Of a stretch of DNA of 64,000 bases, positions 38,620 through 48,608 are shown one piece after another (positions within the stretch are counted from its first letter, which is position 1; every line of letters begins with the position of its first letter). Source of the stretch: Opitutus sp. GAS368 (GTDB lineage Bacteria; Verrucomicrobiota; Verrucomicrobiia; Chthoniobacterales; Chthoniobacteraceae); the NCBI GenBank assembly GCA_943329925.2, contig CALQFT020000001.1:1-64000 (forward strand), in the 5' to 3' direction. The notes beneath the pieces are model-generated. The model ran no database searches and was not told where the DNA came from. It saw only the letters and a program-made list of their open reading frames with translations. The translations under genes and the position numbers were made by a program.

Positions 38620-38643
38620 GGGGGTGGTTGCGGTTGAGGCCGC

Positions 38644-39960
38644 TTAATCCGGGAGGGTGGTTGAAACCGCTAGGGGCGCAATCGCGGTGTCTTTGCGCAT
38701 GATTTTAGAATTGCGGCCGCTGGCCTCCCATTTGCGGCGACGTTCGGGCGGCAGGGCATCCGGGCCAACCTCGGTGAAGCCTCCCTTTTGCTGGAAGAAG
38801 TTGTAAGCCTGAGTGGAGAGTGCCAGCAGGTGGCGCGCTCCTTTTTTGGCGGCAAGTTGTTCTGCAAAGGACATAAGCTTGCGGCCGTATCCCTTGCCTT
38901 CGTGGCTCTTGGAAATGTAGAGGCAGGCCAGTTCCGCGGTTTCTTTCTCCGGGTAAAAGTGGACTGCCACACAACCGGCGAGGTTGCGGTCGATTTCCAA
39001 AAGCCAGTAGTCATCCAGCGTCGCGAGCAAATCCGCCCGCGAGCGTTTCACCAGTTCGGCGTTGGCCACGGATTCGCGAATGAGAGCCATGATCGAGCGC
39101 AGATCCTTTTTTAACGCTCGGCGCATCTGCTGGTACTCATTGGAGTAGACCATGGTGCCGATGCCTTCGTGGCTGAAAATTTCGCTTAGAAGCGCCTCGT
39201 TTTGGGTCCCGTCGAGAAGGTGCACCCTAGCGATTCCGCTGCGACAGGCGCGCGCTGCGTGTTCGAGTTTGCTCACCATGGAGGGCTCCAATTGGGCCCG
39301 CTTTTTGCGCAGCACTTCCTCAGTCTCGGCCACCGACAATTGTCGCACCATGGTGTCGCCCAAGCGCAAGGTGCCCCGGTGTGAAAGGTAAATGATTTTG
39401 AGCGCGCGCACGGCTTCAGCGATTTCCAAAGCCATCGAATCGGAGTTTACGCGGAAGGTATGTCCCTCTCCGTCGAAGCCTAGGGGCGGTATCACCGGAA
39501 TGATTCCCTCATTTAAAAAAAACTGGATAGTAGCGGTGTCAACCCGTTCAACACGTCCGGTTTGCAGGGTGTCGACTCCGTTGAGGATCCCCGCCGGGTG
39601 GGCGACAATGACGTTGGCGTAGGCGGCGCGCAAATCAACTTGGGCGAGGCCCTCCATCAGTTCCTGAAGCACCGCGTGGCTGGCCTCAATGGCGAGCTTG
39701 AGCGTGGGCTCGTCGGTCACCCCAGTGCCATCTGAACTGGATACCTCAATGCCCCGCTGCTGGGCGAGCGTGAGCAACTGCGCCCCGCACCCGTGGACTA
39801 AAATCACACGAATGCTCAGCGAACGCAGCACGGCTAGATCCAAAAGCAGGTTGCCGAGGTTTGGGGACGCAGCCACCTCGCCATCGAGTGCGACCACGAA
39901 AATCTTTTCCCGAAACCGGGGGACGTATTGCAGGATGCCTCTAAGATCGGAAACTTTCAT
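38644..39960 (-). CDS. argA: Amino-acid N-acetyltransferase (N-acetylglutamate synthase)
   Basis: AAK kinase-like domain 'VILVHGCGAQL' + GNAT domain 'LACLYISKSHEGKGYGRKLMSFAE'; ATG at 39960. Confidence 0.88.
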   Translation of the reverse strand: MKVSDLRGILQYVPRFREKIFVVALDGEVAASPNLGNLLLDLAVLRSLSIRVILVHGCGAQLLTLAQQRGIEVSSSDGTGVTDEPTLKLAIEASHAVLQELMEGLAQVDLRAAYANVIVAHPAGILNGVDTLQTGRVERVDTATIQFFLNEGIIPVIPPLGFDGEGHTFRVNSDSMALEIAEAVRALKIIYLSHRGTLRLGDTMVRQLSVAETEEVLRKKRAQLEPSMVSKLEHAARACRSGIARVHLLDGTQNEALLSEIFSHEGIGTMVYSNEYQQMRRALKKDLRSIMALIRESVANAELVKRSRADLLATLDDYWLLEIDRNLAGCVAVHFYPEKETAELACLYISKSHEGKGYGRKLMSFAEQLAAKKGARHLLALSTQAYNFFQQKGGFTEVGPDALPPERRRKWEASGRNSKIMRKDTAIAPLAVSTTLPD

Positions 39961-40128
39961 CAGGGTGAGTTCTAAATTAGAAAGGCGAAAATCACAAAGG
40001 AAGCAAAGGGTAAGACGCGAAAACATGGCTTTTCCTTTGCTGCGGTTTGGGGCGCGCGGGGTCGACTACCTGCAATTTAGAGTAATTTACGCTCGCTCCG
40101 CTGCCTTGGAACGGTTTGAAACTTGGGA

Positions 40129-40905
40129 ATGAGCAGTCGAATTCTTGAAGGTAAAGTCGGCGTTGTGTTCGGTGTGGCGAACAAACGATCTATCGCGTGG
40201 GGTATTGCAAAAGCTTGGGCAGCGGCTGGTGCACGCCTGATTTTTAATTTTCAGGGCGAGCGCCTGAAAGAAAACGTGGAGGAATTAGTTGCCGAATTTG
40301 GCGGCGATGTTCCGTTGTATCCCTGTGATGTTACCAAGGATGAGGAAATATCAGCTTTCTTTGGAAAGGTTCGCGAACACACTTCGCGCATTGATTTGAT
40401 GCTCCATTCGGTGGCCTTCGCGCCCAAAGAAGCGTTGGAGGGTGAGTTCGTCAATACGACCCGACAGGCGTACGCCATGGCTCACGACGTGAGCGCTTAC
40501 TCGCTTGTGGGGTTGGCTCGGGAAGCTGCGCCACTGATGACCGAAGGCGGTTCCATCGTCGCGATGACCTATTACGGTTCCGAAAAGGTGATTCCCCACT
40601 ACAACGTCATGGGCGTAGCCAAGGCGAGTCTTGAGGCTTCCGCGCGCTATCTTGCTTATGATCTTGGTGGTAAAAAGATCCGCGTGAACTGCATATCCGC
40701 CGGTCCCATGCAAACGCTTGCCGCTCGCGGTATCTCGGGGTTTGGCGAGATGATGAAGCACTATCAGGACCACGCGCCCCTGCACCGTTCCTGCACGATG
40801 GAAGAGCTCGGCGCAATGGGCGTATTTCTTGCCAGTGATGGTGCCGCATCAATCACCGGACAGGTCCTTTACGTCGACGGCGGCTATCAGATCATGGGGA
40901 TGTAA
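40129..40905 (+). CDS. fabI: Enoyl-[acyl-carrier-protein] reductase (NADH)
   Basis: 'GVANKRSIAWGIAKAWAAAGA', 'HSVAFAPKEALEG', 'YYGSEKVIPHYNVMGVAKASLEA', 'AGPMQTLAARGISGF'. Confidence 0.95.
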   Translation: MSSRILEGKVGVVFGVANKRSIAWGIAKAWAAAGARLIFNFQGERLKENVEELVAEFGGDVPLYPCDVTKDEEISAFFGKVREHTSRIDLMLHSVAFAPKEALEGEFVNTTRQAYAMAHDVSAYSLVGLAREAAPLMTEGGSIVAMTYYGSEKVIPHYNVMGVAKASLEASARYLAYDLGGKKIRVNCISAGPMQTLAARGISGFGEMMKHYQDHAPLHRSCTMEELGAMGVFLASDGAASITGQVLYVDGGYQIMGM

Positions 40906-40938
40906 TGGACCGGCAGTGGATTGCTCAAAGCCTAAGCG

Positions 40939-41316
40939 ATGTCCGCGCCCAAAAAACGCATTCCAACCTCCGGCCCGCAATCCGGTCTCAACTCCGCTTT
41001 TGCGGGGTTGAAGCTGGACGGTCTTCCGTCGGGCCCAGACGTGCCGGAAGTAGTCGCACTACATGCTGTTAAACCGGGGCGTGTGGTGCTTAGAAGGGAA
41101 ACCGCGCATCGCGGGGGCAAGACGGTTTTGGTGCTGGACGGGTTTGGGGGGCAGCACTCCGCGGCTGCTATTGAGGCGCTCGCCAAGCGTTTGCGCACAG
41201 GCTGCGGTTGCGGCGGGACGGTGCGCGAGCGGACCGTGGAGTTGCAGGGCGACTTTCCAGCGAAGGTTCGTCATTTGCTTGAAGCAGAGGGTTTTGTGGT
41301 CGCTGGTGAACGTTAA
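40939..41316 (+). CDS. SUI1/YciH-type translation initiation factor family protein
   Basis: 'VVLRRETAHRGGKTVLVLDGFGGQHSAAAIEALAKRLRTGCGCGGTVRERTVELQGDFPAKVRHLLEAEGF'. Confidence 0.85.
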   Translation: MSAPKKRIPTSGPQSGLNSAFAGLKLDGLPSGPDVPEVVALHAVKPGRVVLRRETAHRGGKTVLVLDGFGGQHSAAAIEALAKRLRTGCGCGGTVRERTVELQGDFPAKVRHLLEAEGFVVAGER

Positions 41317-41329
41317 GCGGGATGTCGTT

Positions 41330-41953
41330 ATGAAGGAGAAAATTCCAGGAGGGTTGCTGGTTGTGGTCGAAGGAGTGGATGGTTCGGGCAAAAGTTCCGT
41401 GCTCAGGCGCTTGGCCGCCTATTCCTTAACGCTTCCGATAGAGGTAGTGCAGGGCAGGGAGCCCACCGATGGTCCATTTGGTAAGCGGCTCAGGGCGTCT
41501 GCTTTAAGTGGCCGCTATTCGATGGAGGAGGAACTCGATCTCTTTATGGCTGACCGGCGTCAGCACGTGGCTGAAGTTATTGCTCCGGCGCTAAGTCGCG
41601 GAGCGCTGTTGTTGCTGGATCGATACTATTTTTCCACCGCAGCCTATCAGGGCGCGCGCGGCGCGGATCCTGACGCAGTGCTTGCGTTGAACGAGGCCTT
41701 CGCGCCCAAGCCGGATTTGATGCTGCTTTTGGACTGTCCGCCAGTGCAGACGCTAGCGCGAATTAGGGCTCGAGGGGGCGGAGTGGATGCGTTCGAAAAG
41801 CAGGAGGAGTTGGAGGCTGTGCAGCGCATATTTCTGTCGATTAAACGTCCGTTTATACGGAAGGTTGACGCATCGCTTTGCGAGGAAGAAGTTGGGGCCC
41901 AATGTGTTGCTTTAGTGCAAGACGCCTTCTTGCAAAAGCGGGCCTCCCCGTAG
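41330..41953 (+). CDS. tmk: dTMP kinase
   Basis: 'LLVVVEGVDGSGKSSVLRRL', 'REPTDGPFGKRLR', 'LLLDRYYFSTAAYQGARG'; ATG at 41330. Confidence 0.85.
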   Translation: MKEKIPGGLLVVVEGVDGSGKSSVLRRLAAYSLTLPIEVVQGREPTDGPFGKRLRASALSGRYSMEEELDLFMADRRQHVAEVIAPALSRGALLLLDRYYFSTAAYQGARGADPDAVLALNEAFAPKPDLMLLLDCPPVQTLARIRARGGGVDAFEKQEELEAVQRIFLSIKRPFIRKVDASLCEEEVGAQCVALVQDAFLQKRASP

Positions 41954-42110
41954 AACACGACCGAAGCGGCCTCCTTAAACGATGGGGAGGATGAGGCGGG
42001 CGTTTTCCTGTCGGGTCTCGAAGGCGGGAGCGGGAAGGGAGCGGTTCGTCGAAAACGTCCTTGCGCAGCTGGAATACTTCCGGCGTGCAGGGCTACAGAA
42101 AATCGAACTA

Positions 42111-42524
42111 ATGAAGAGACTAGGATTGTTTGGTGTTGGGTTGTTTGTGGTCGGGATGCAAATGGCACCTGCTTTATTTGCGGCAGACCAAAAGACTGAC
42201 GAGAAGGCGAAGATGAGCGAAAAGACGGCGGCTGTACTGCCCCGGGCTATTCCGTTCCAAGGGAACGTGGTGGCAACGGATAGCGTGGCGCGCACCTTCA
42301 CCCTGAATGGCAAAGCTAAGGAACGGGTCTTTAAGGTCAACGACCAGACGGAGATTTTAATCGACAATAAGCAGACCCAATTTGGGGCCATCACCGTTGG
42401 TTCCATTGTGCGGGGCACTGCGCTTAAGCAGGAAGACGCATGGGAAACCAAGCGGGTCTCCATTGGACCGAAGGAGCCTGCAGCACCGACGCACGCGGCG
42501 CCGGGTTCTGATGTAAAGAAGTAG
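42111..42524 (+). CDS. Hypothetical secreted protein
   Basis: MKRLGLFGVGLFVVGMQMAPALFAA signal peptide; 'GNVVATDSVARTFTLNGKAKERVFKVNDQTEILIDNK...ITVGSIVRGTAL'. Confidence 0.6.
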   Translation: MKRLGLFGVGLFVVGMQMAPALFAADQKTDEKAKMSEKTAAVLPRAIPFQGNVVATDSVARTFTLNGKAKERVFKVNDQTEILIDNKQTQFGAITVGSIVRGTALKQEDAWETKRVSIGPKEPAAPTHAAPGSDVKK

Positions 42525-42692
42525 TCTTTTTGCAACGGGTTGTGTTTAGGAAATTGAGGTCGCTGGACTTGTTCCAGCGGCCTCTTTCTCGTGTTCCAAA
42601 TCAGTCCAAATAAGAAAAATCAAAACCAAGGCTTGCGTTTGTATTCCGCTGCCCGCAATCTCCCCTCCCTTTTTCTTAAGTCGCACATAGCT

Positions 42693-43448
42693 ATGTCCAC
42701 AGAACTCATGACGGAACTGCTCGAAGCTGGAGTCCACTTCGGCCACCAGAGCAAGCGCTGGAACCCAAAGATGAAACCCTTCATCTTTGAGAAGCGTAAC
42801 GCCCTACACATTATTAATCTGGGCGTGACCGTCCACCAGCTTGACGCTGCCACAAAGTTTCTTTCCAACCTCGCGTCTCGCGGGGGGAAGGTGCTTTTTG
42901 TGGGCTGCAAAAAGCAGGCTCAGGAGGCTGTGAAAGAAGCCGCCCAAGCTTGCGGGCAGTTCTACGTTAATCAACGTTGGCTCGGCGGCACGCTCACCAA
43001 CATGACGACGATTCGCAAGAGCGTCGCTCGGATGACCTACATCGAGACACTCGAAAGCCAGCCTGAGTACTCCAAAATGGGTAACCAGGAAATCTCCGCG
43101 CTCCGGCGTGAGGGAGAAAAGCTCAAGCGTAATCTTGAAGGCATTCGCACGATGGAAAAGCTTCCCGACGCGATGATTATCATCGACTCGGTTCGCGAAG
43201 GCATCGCCGTGGCGGAGGCTCGTCGCCTGCACATTCCTACCGTGGCGATTGTTGATACCAATGCGGATCCCGCTTTGATCACTTATCCTATCGCAGGAAA
43301 CGATGATGCGATTCGCGCTATCCGCGTACTGTTGCAAAAGCTCGTCGATGCGCTCTTCGTCGGTTCTGGCGCAACCCGTCCGGTTGCTGCTGCCGCTGTG
43401 GCTGAAGCTGAGGCTGCGCCGCAGGATTTGACGGCTGTCAGCGAGTAA
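42693..43448 (+). CDS. rpsB: 30S ribosomal protein S2
   Basis: 'ELLEAGVHFGHQSKRWNPKMKPFIFEKRN', 'QRWLGGTLTNMTTIRKSV', 'VAIVDTNADPALITYPIAGNDDA'. Confidence 0.97.
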   Translation: MSTELMTELLEAGVHFGHQSKRWNPKMKPFIFEKRNALHIINLGVTVHQLDAATKFLSNLASRGGKVLFVGCKKQAQEAVKEAAQACGQFYVNQRWLGGTLTNMTTIRKSVARMTYIETLESQPEYSKMGNQEISALRREGEKLKRNLEGIRTMEKLPDAMIIIDSVREGIAVAEARRLHIPTVAIVDTNADPALITYPIAGNDDAIRAIRVLLQKLVDALFVGSGATRPVAAAAVAEAEAAPQDLTAVSE

Positions 43449-43467
43449 TTCGTCGACAGTCTGTTTT

Positions 43468-43550
43468 GTCCTTTGGGCCACCAAAGGACCGCGCTCGGAA
43501 CAACCGGCTTATGCGAGTGATCACCTTTGTGGTTTGCTCGATAGCCGGTT
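43468..43550 (+). other. Two consecutive hairpins in the rpsB-tsf intergenic region
   Basis: GTCCTTTG-ggccac-CAAAGGAC (43468-43489) and AACCGGCT...CGAG...CTCG..AGCCGGTT (43502-43550). Confidence 0.6.
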
Positions 43551-43626
43551 TCTCCTTAGTTAGCGGCTCGGCGACCACCTTAATTGCGGTGGGCGAAAGT
43601 TTAATTAAACCATTTATTTTTGAAGT

Positions 43627-44484
43627 ATGAGTGAACTAGTGATTGATGCCCAATTGGTGAAAACGCTGCGTGAAAAAACCAGCGCTGGATTGATGGATTG
43701 CAAACGCGCGCTGGCCGAGACCCATGGCGATTTAGAGGCGGCTGTGGATTTGCTCCGTAAAAAGGGCGTCGCAAGCGCCGCGAAGAAAGCGGATCGTGAA
43801 GCAAAGGAAGGCGTTATTGCTCAAACCATCGTGCACAACGGCAAGGTCGGGGTGCTCGTGGAAGTGAATTGCGAAACGGACTTCGTTGCTAAAAATGATG
43901 CGTTCAAGGCCTTCACTGATTTGGTGGCCAATGCCTTCGCCGAAAACAACACCGCTGACGCTGATATTGAAGCGGCCCGCGTCAACGCGGTGCAAACTCT
44001 CGGCGAGAACATTCGTGTGCGTCGCCATGCGCGCCTCGAGGTGCATGGAAACGGCGCGGTAGCCTCCTACATCCACACCGGCGGTAAAGTCGGCGTCTTG
44101 CTGGAAGTCGGAGCGGCCAACGATGCCACCGTCCAGACCGAGGAGTTCAAGCAGTTAGTCCGTGACATCACTTTGCAGATCGCGGCGGCCAACCCAGTGT
44201 GCGTTTCCCGCGACAGCGTGCCCACGGTGCTGGCAGACCGGGAGCGTGAAGTGTATCGCGGTCAGGTGCCTCCAGGGAAACCTGCGAACATTGTAGAGCA
44301 GATCGTGGAAGGGAAGATGAACAAGTTCTACTCTACGTCTTGTTTGCTGGAGCAGGCTTTTATCAAAAATCCTGATCTCACAATCACTCAGTTGGTAACT
44401 GAAAAGAACAAGGTGTTGGGTGAATCTATTGCCGTGCGCAATTTTCTTCGCTTCACAGTAGGAGAAGAGCTTCCAAGCGCCTAA
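43627..44484 (+). CDS. tsf: Translation elongation factor Ts
   Basis: 'LVKTLREKTSAGLMDCKRALAETHGDLEAAVDLLRKKG', 'LVEVNCETDFVAKNDAFKAF'. Confidence 0.97.
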   Translation: MSELVIDAQLVKTLREKTSAGLMDCKRALAETHGDLEAAVDLLRKKGVASAAKKADREAKEGVIAQTIVHNGKVGVLVEVNCETDFVAKNDAFKAFTDLVANAFAENNTADADIEAARVNAVQTLGENIRVRRHARLEVHGNGAVASYIHTGGKVGVLLEVGAANDATVQTEEFKQLVRDITLQIAAANPVCVSRDSVPTVLADREREVYRGQVPPGKPANIVEQIVEGKMNKFYSTSCLLEQAFIKNPDLTITQLVTEKNKVLGESIAVRNFLRFTVGEELPSA

Positions 44485-44570
44485 GTTGCCTATGGGGAAG
44501 ATTTAAGTTCAATCTGAGAAAAGGCGATTGCCGGTATGCGACTTTTCATGGAATCTTATTCAACCCCCTA

Positions 44571-46532
44571 ATGAGCATTTTAAAAAAAATCCGCCGTTCA
44601 GCTCTGCTGGCGGCGGTTTTTTTGTGTCCAATGCTCGGGGGCAGTTGTTCCAACAATCCCTATCCAGCTCCGACACAAGAGACTGGTGCCGACGGCTCTC
44701 CTTGGAAGGTTCGCTACGGCGCGTTGTCGGAAGATCCGCGTTCACTGGATCCTCAGGTGTGTTACGATACTGTCGGAAAGCGTGTGATTGAACCCGTGCA
44801 GGAGTGTCTGCTGGAGTATCACCCATTCAAGACGGACCCGTACGAGCTCCAGCCTTGTCTTCTAGAAGCCCTTCCCGAGCGCGTTGCAGGTGAGGGGGGC
44901 AAGACGACGTTTCGCTGCACCCTCAAGTCGGGGATCTTATTCCATGACGACCCTTGTTTCCCCGGCGGTAAAGGGCGGGAAGTCGTCGCCACTGACGTCC
45001 AGTATGCCTTTCAGCGCATCGCCGATCCAAAAGTGGAATGCCCCGCTCTTTCCACGTTGCAGGATTATGTAGCGGGTTTGGGGGAAGTGTTTGAAGCCGC
45101 CCGTAAGTCAGGGGAGGCCGACTACTCCCGCGCTATTTCCGGTTTGCAAGTAACTGGTAAATACACTTTTGAAATCCATCTCACCCAGGTGTATCCTCAG
45201 CTGCTCTACTGGCTAGCGATGCCCTTCACCGCGCCAGTGGCTAGGGAGGCCGTCGAGTATTATGATGGGAAAGCTCACGATGGAATCGCTCGCGATCTCT
45301 TCCGTTTTCATCCTGTGGGGACCGGGCCATTCCAGATTTCTGAGTGGAAGCGCAACACCCGAATTCGTTTCGTTCGCAACCCACACTATCGCACCACGAC
45401 TTTCCCAAAGGATGGCTGGAACCCTGCGCGGGCGGCAGAACTCGAGCCACTGGCGGGGCGCTCGCTTCCTTTAGTGGACGAGGTTTGCATGACGATATTT
45501 CGCGAGAGCATTCCGATTTTCCTGCTCTTTAGGCAGGGCTACCTAGACAGCATGAGTGTCGGCAAGGATGCGTTTTCCAGCCTGATTACTCCGGGCCGCG
45601 ATCTGTCTGAAAAGTATAAGGAGCGTGGTGTCACGCTTCATCGCGATACGGAACCGAGTACTTATTACATGAGCCTGAACATGGAGGATCCGGTGCTGGG
45701 ACCCAATCGCAAGCTGCGTCAGGCGCTCTCTGCGGCATTCAACACGCCGACTTATTTAGACATTTTTTACAATGGAGTTCCCATTGTTGCTCAACAACTT
45801 ATGCCGCCTGGTATCGCCGGTCACAAAAAGGAATTCAGGAATCCGTACGGCTACAATCTTGAAAAAGCCAAGGCGTTGCTTGCTGATGCCGGCTACCCTA
45901 ACGGTCGCGATGCCTCGGGCAAAGTGCTCGAACTCACGCTTGATACCAGTGGAGGAAGCGCTGACGAACGCCTCGGGGCGGAATTCGAGCAGCGCCAATT
46001 CGAGCAGCTTGGCTTGAAAATTAAGGTAGTGGAAAATCCATTTGCCCGGTTGATGGAAAAGCTCGATCAAGGCAGTTTTCAGATCGCCGCCGGGAGCGGA
46101 TGGGGCGCGGATTACCCTGACCCTGAAAACTTTCTGTTTTTGTATTACAGCAAAAATATTCCTCCTGCGGGCAAGAATGCGTCGCGTTATAAAAGCCCTG
46201 AATTTGACGGGCTTTTTGACCAAATGGCGACGATGGAGAACGGCCCCCAACGGGAGGAGATTGTATCCAGAATGAACGCACTTCTGGCCGAAGACGTGCC
46301 CCATGTCTTGCTTATGCACCGTTCGTTATTTTCGCTCAGCCAGCCATGGGCGCCGCGGATCCAAAGCAACCCGATGCTTGAGGGAGGCCTGAAGTATGCG
46401 GTGCTCGATCCAAGGCAAAGGGGGGAGCTGCAAAAGCAGTGGAATAGCAAGTCGTTGTGGCCCATTATTTTGCTTCTTGTTGTGTTTGCAGCTGCCTCAG
46501 CGGCGGGGATCCGGGCTTATCGGAGGAATTAA
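44571..46532 (+). CDS. Oligopeptide-type ABC transporter substrate-binding lipoprotein
   Basis: Lipobox 'MLGGSC'; 'LSEDPRSLDPQVCYDTVG', 'FAAGSGWGADYPDPENFL'-type SBP_bac_5 features (here 'IAAGSGWGADYPDPENFL'). Confidence 0.88.
   Translation: MSILKKIRRSALLAAVFLCPMLGGSCSNNPYPAPTQETGADGSPWKVRYGALSEDPRSLDPQVCYDTVGKRVIEPVQECLLEYHPFKTDPYELQPCLLEALPERVAGEGGKTTFRCTLKSGILFHDDPCFPGGKGREVVATDVQYAFQRIADPKVECPALSTLQDYVAGLGEVFEAARKSGEADYSRAISGLQVTGKYTFEIHLTQVYPQLLYWLAMPFTAPVAREAVEYYDGKAHDGIARDLFRFHPVGTGPFQISEWKRNTRIRFVRNPHYRTTTFPKDGWNPARAAELEPLAGRSLPLVDEVCMTIFRESIPIFLLFRQGYLDSMSVGKDAFSSLITPGRDLSEKYKERGVTLHRDTEPSTYYMSLNMEDPVLGPNRKLRQALSAAFNTPTYLDIFYNGVPIVAQQLMPPGIAGHKKEFRNPYGYNLEKAKALLADAGYPNGRDASGKVLELTLDTSGGSADERLGAEFEQRQFEQLGLKIKVVENPFARLMEKLDQGSFQIAAGSGWGADYPDPENFLFLYYSKNIPPAGKNASRYKSPEFDGLFDQMATMENGPQREEIVSRMNALLAEDVPHVLLMHRSLFSLSQPWAPRIQSNPMLEGGLKYAVLDPRQRGELQKQWNSKSLWPIILLLVVFAAASAAGIRAYRRN
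44582..44623 (+). terminator. Intrinsic terminator-like hairpin overlapping the 5' coding region of the next gene
   Basis: AAAAAAAAT-CCGCCG-tt-CAGC-tct-GCTG-g-CGGCGG-TTTTTTT; located 11 nt after the first base of the ATG at 44571. Confidence 0.8.
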
Positions 46533-46535
46533 CCC

Positions 46536-47510
46536 ATGTTTTCTTATCTCCTTCGTCGCCTTCTGTTTTTCGTCCCGATCGTAGCGGGAGTGATGCTTCT
46601 GACCTTTGCGCTCTTCTTCATGGTGCAGAGTCCCAAAGCCATGGCTCATCGTGTATTGGGGCCGAAGGCGACTCCCAAAGCGGTCGAGTTGTGGCTTCAT
46701 AATCGAGGCTATGACAAGCCGTTGTTGATTAACCAAATCCCCGATCAACCGTGGCACGACTCGCTTTTCATCTCTCAAATGCGTCGTCTCGCGACGTTCG
46801 ATCTCGGCAGATCCGATGTCACTGGGCGGCCCCTGTCTGAAGTATTTCGCCAAGGCGCGCTCCCCTCGCTGCTGCTGACGGTCCCCGCCTTCCTCGCTGG
46901 ACTGGCCATGTCCGTGGGACTCGCTCTCTATCTTGTTTTTATTCGAAATGCGGCCGCAGATCTCTTCGCATCTTTGTTGTGCGTCGCTCTGATGAGCGTG
47001 CCTGTCATGGTCTATGTGATTTTTGGACAATACCTTGTAGCACAGGTTTTCAACTATTTTCCAGCGTTTGGGTTCCAGCTAAACGGGTGGTCCACCGCCA
47101 AGTTTTTGTTCCTGCCCATTGCTCTGATGATCGTGAGTGGTTTGGGTGCGGACGTGCGTTTATTCCGGGCGCTTTTTCTTGAAGAACTCGGCCAGGACTA
47201 CATCCGCACCGCGCGGGCCAAGGGCGTTTCTTCCGCTGTGGTACTTTTACGACATGTTCTTAAAAACGGACTCATCAATTTGATCACCTTGGTGGTGGCC
47301 TCGCTTCCATTTCTCATCATGGGCTCGTTGTTGCTGGAGAACTTCTTCGGAATCCCAGGCCTAGGCAATGTGTTGTTCACCGCCATTCAAATGCCTGATT
47401 TTGCAGTGGTGCAGGCTTCAGTTTTCCTTGGCTCTCTTCTTTATCTTGGGGGCCTGCTTTTAACCGATCTCTGCTACGCGTGGGCCGACCCTCGCATCCG
47501 CCTGCATTAG
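46536..47510 (+). CDS. ABC transporter permease (OppB-like)
   Basis: 'RTARAKGVSSAVVLLRHVLKNGLINLITL' EAA loop variant; multi-TM. Confidence 0.88.
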   Translation: MFSYLLRRLLFFVPIVAGVMLLTFALFFMVQSPKAMAHRVLGPKATPKAVELWLHNRGYDKPLLINQIPDQPWHDSLFISQMRRLATFDLGRSDVTGRPLSEVFRQGALPSLLLTVPAFLAGLAMSVGLALYLVFIRNAAADLFASLLCVALMSVPVMVYVIFGQYLVAQVFNYFPAFGFQLNGWSTAKFLFLPIALMIVSGLGADVRLFRALFLEELGQDYIRTARAKGVSSAVVLLRHVLKNGLINLITLVVASLPFLIMGSLLLENFFGIPGLGNVLFTAIQMPDFAVVQASVFLGSLLYLGGLLLTDLCYAWADPRIRLH

Positions 47511-47516
47511 CACTGT

Positions 47517-48596
47517 ATGACCACTTTGCCCCAAGACTGGTTTATAAAAATCGACGCGCTGCGGTCTGCGGTTTCGGATTGGTTAACTCGGTCCTTCCTG
47601 CCTATTTGGCTGCCCAACTTAGCGGTACTGCTGGGCACCTTGCTCCTCGCTCTTTTGGTGTGGCAGGGCAACCGCTCGGAGCGTTGGGCCACTGCCTGGC
47701 GCCGGTTGCGAGGGGACCGTCTCGGGCAGGCTGCGGCGGTTGTCGCCTCGCTGTTTCTTGTTGTGGGGTCGCTAGAGACCGTTGTCTTTCCCACAGAAAC
47801 CGGCTCGCGCACGCTGCTGCAAATGCTTCTTTCCGGTATCCCTCAGGAAAAGGGCTACGCAGCGCCTATGGCCACTCACGCGCTCTCGGTATCCGATCCT
47901 AAGCCGCTGTTTACAAGGCATATACTCGGAACAGATGCGCTCGGACGCGACACTCTCGTCCAGACGCTCCGGGCTACCCGCTCCGCGCTTTGGATCGGAG
48001 GGCTCACGAGTCTGGTCTACATTCCGCTTGGGGTTTTGCTCGGGATTCTAGCGGCGTATTACCGGGGCTGGGTTGATGATCTGGTGCAATATCTTTACAG
48101 TACGATCGCGGCGGTGCCGGAAATTTTGATGCTCGTGGCAATCCTGATGGTCCTCGGAAAAGGGTTGGGAACCATGTCGATAGCCTTGGGCATCACGGGT
48201 TGGGTCGGCATGGCTCGTTTAATTCGCGGCGAAACACTGCGGCAAATGGAGCGGCCTTACGTGGCCGCGGCGAAGGCAATGGGCCAGTCGCATTGGAAAA
48301 TTCTCACAAGGCATCTTCTGCCCAATGTGATGCATTTGATCGTGATCAAGTTCGTCCTCGGTTTCTCCGGCCTCGTGCTCGCAGAGGCGGTCCTGAGCTA
48401 TCTCGGAGTGGGCGCCCCCGTGGGAACCCCAAGTTGGGGCACTATCATAGACGCTTCCCGTTCAGAGCTTTCCCGTGAGCCCGTCGTTTGGTGGAATCTT
48501 GCCGCCGCTTCCTTCGCCCTGTTTTTGCTAGTGCTTTCTCTCAACATCTTGGGTGATGCTCTGCGCCGCGCATTCGATCCGAAATCCAACACTTAA
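47517..48596 (+). CDS. ABC transporter permease (OppC-like)
   Basis: 'HILGTDALGRDTLVQTL', 'YVAAAKAMGQSHWKILTRHLLPNVMHLIVI', 'GAPVGTPSWGTIIDASR'. Confidence 0.88.
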   Translation: MTTLPQDWFIKIDALRSAVSDWLTRSFLPIWLPNLAVLLGTLLLALLVWQGNRSERWATAWRRLRGDRLGQAAAVVASLFLVVGSLETVVFPTETGSRTLLQMLLSGIPQEKGYAAPMATHALSVSDPKPLFTRHILGTDALGRDTLVQTLRATRSALWIGGLTSLVYIPLGVLLGILAAYYRGWVDDLVQYLYSTIAAVPEILMLVAILMVLGKGLGTMSIALGITGWVGMARLIRGETLRQMERPYVAAAKAMGQSHWKILTRHLLPNVMHLIVIKFVLGFSGLVLAEAVLSYLGVGAPVGTPSWGTIIDASRSELSREPVVWWNLAAASFALFLLVLSLNILGDALRRAFDPKSNT

Positions 48597-48608
48597 CTCA
48601 CGGTCCTC

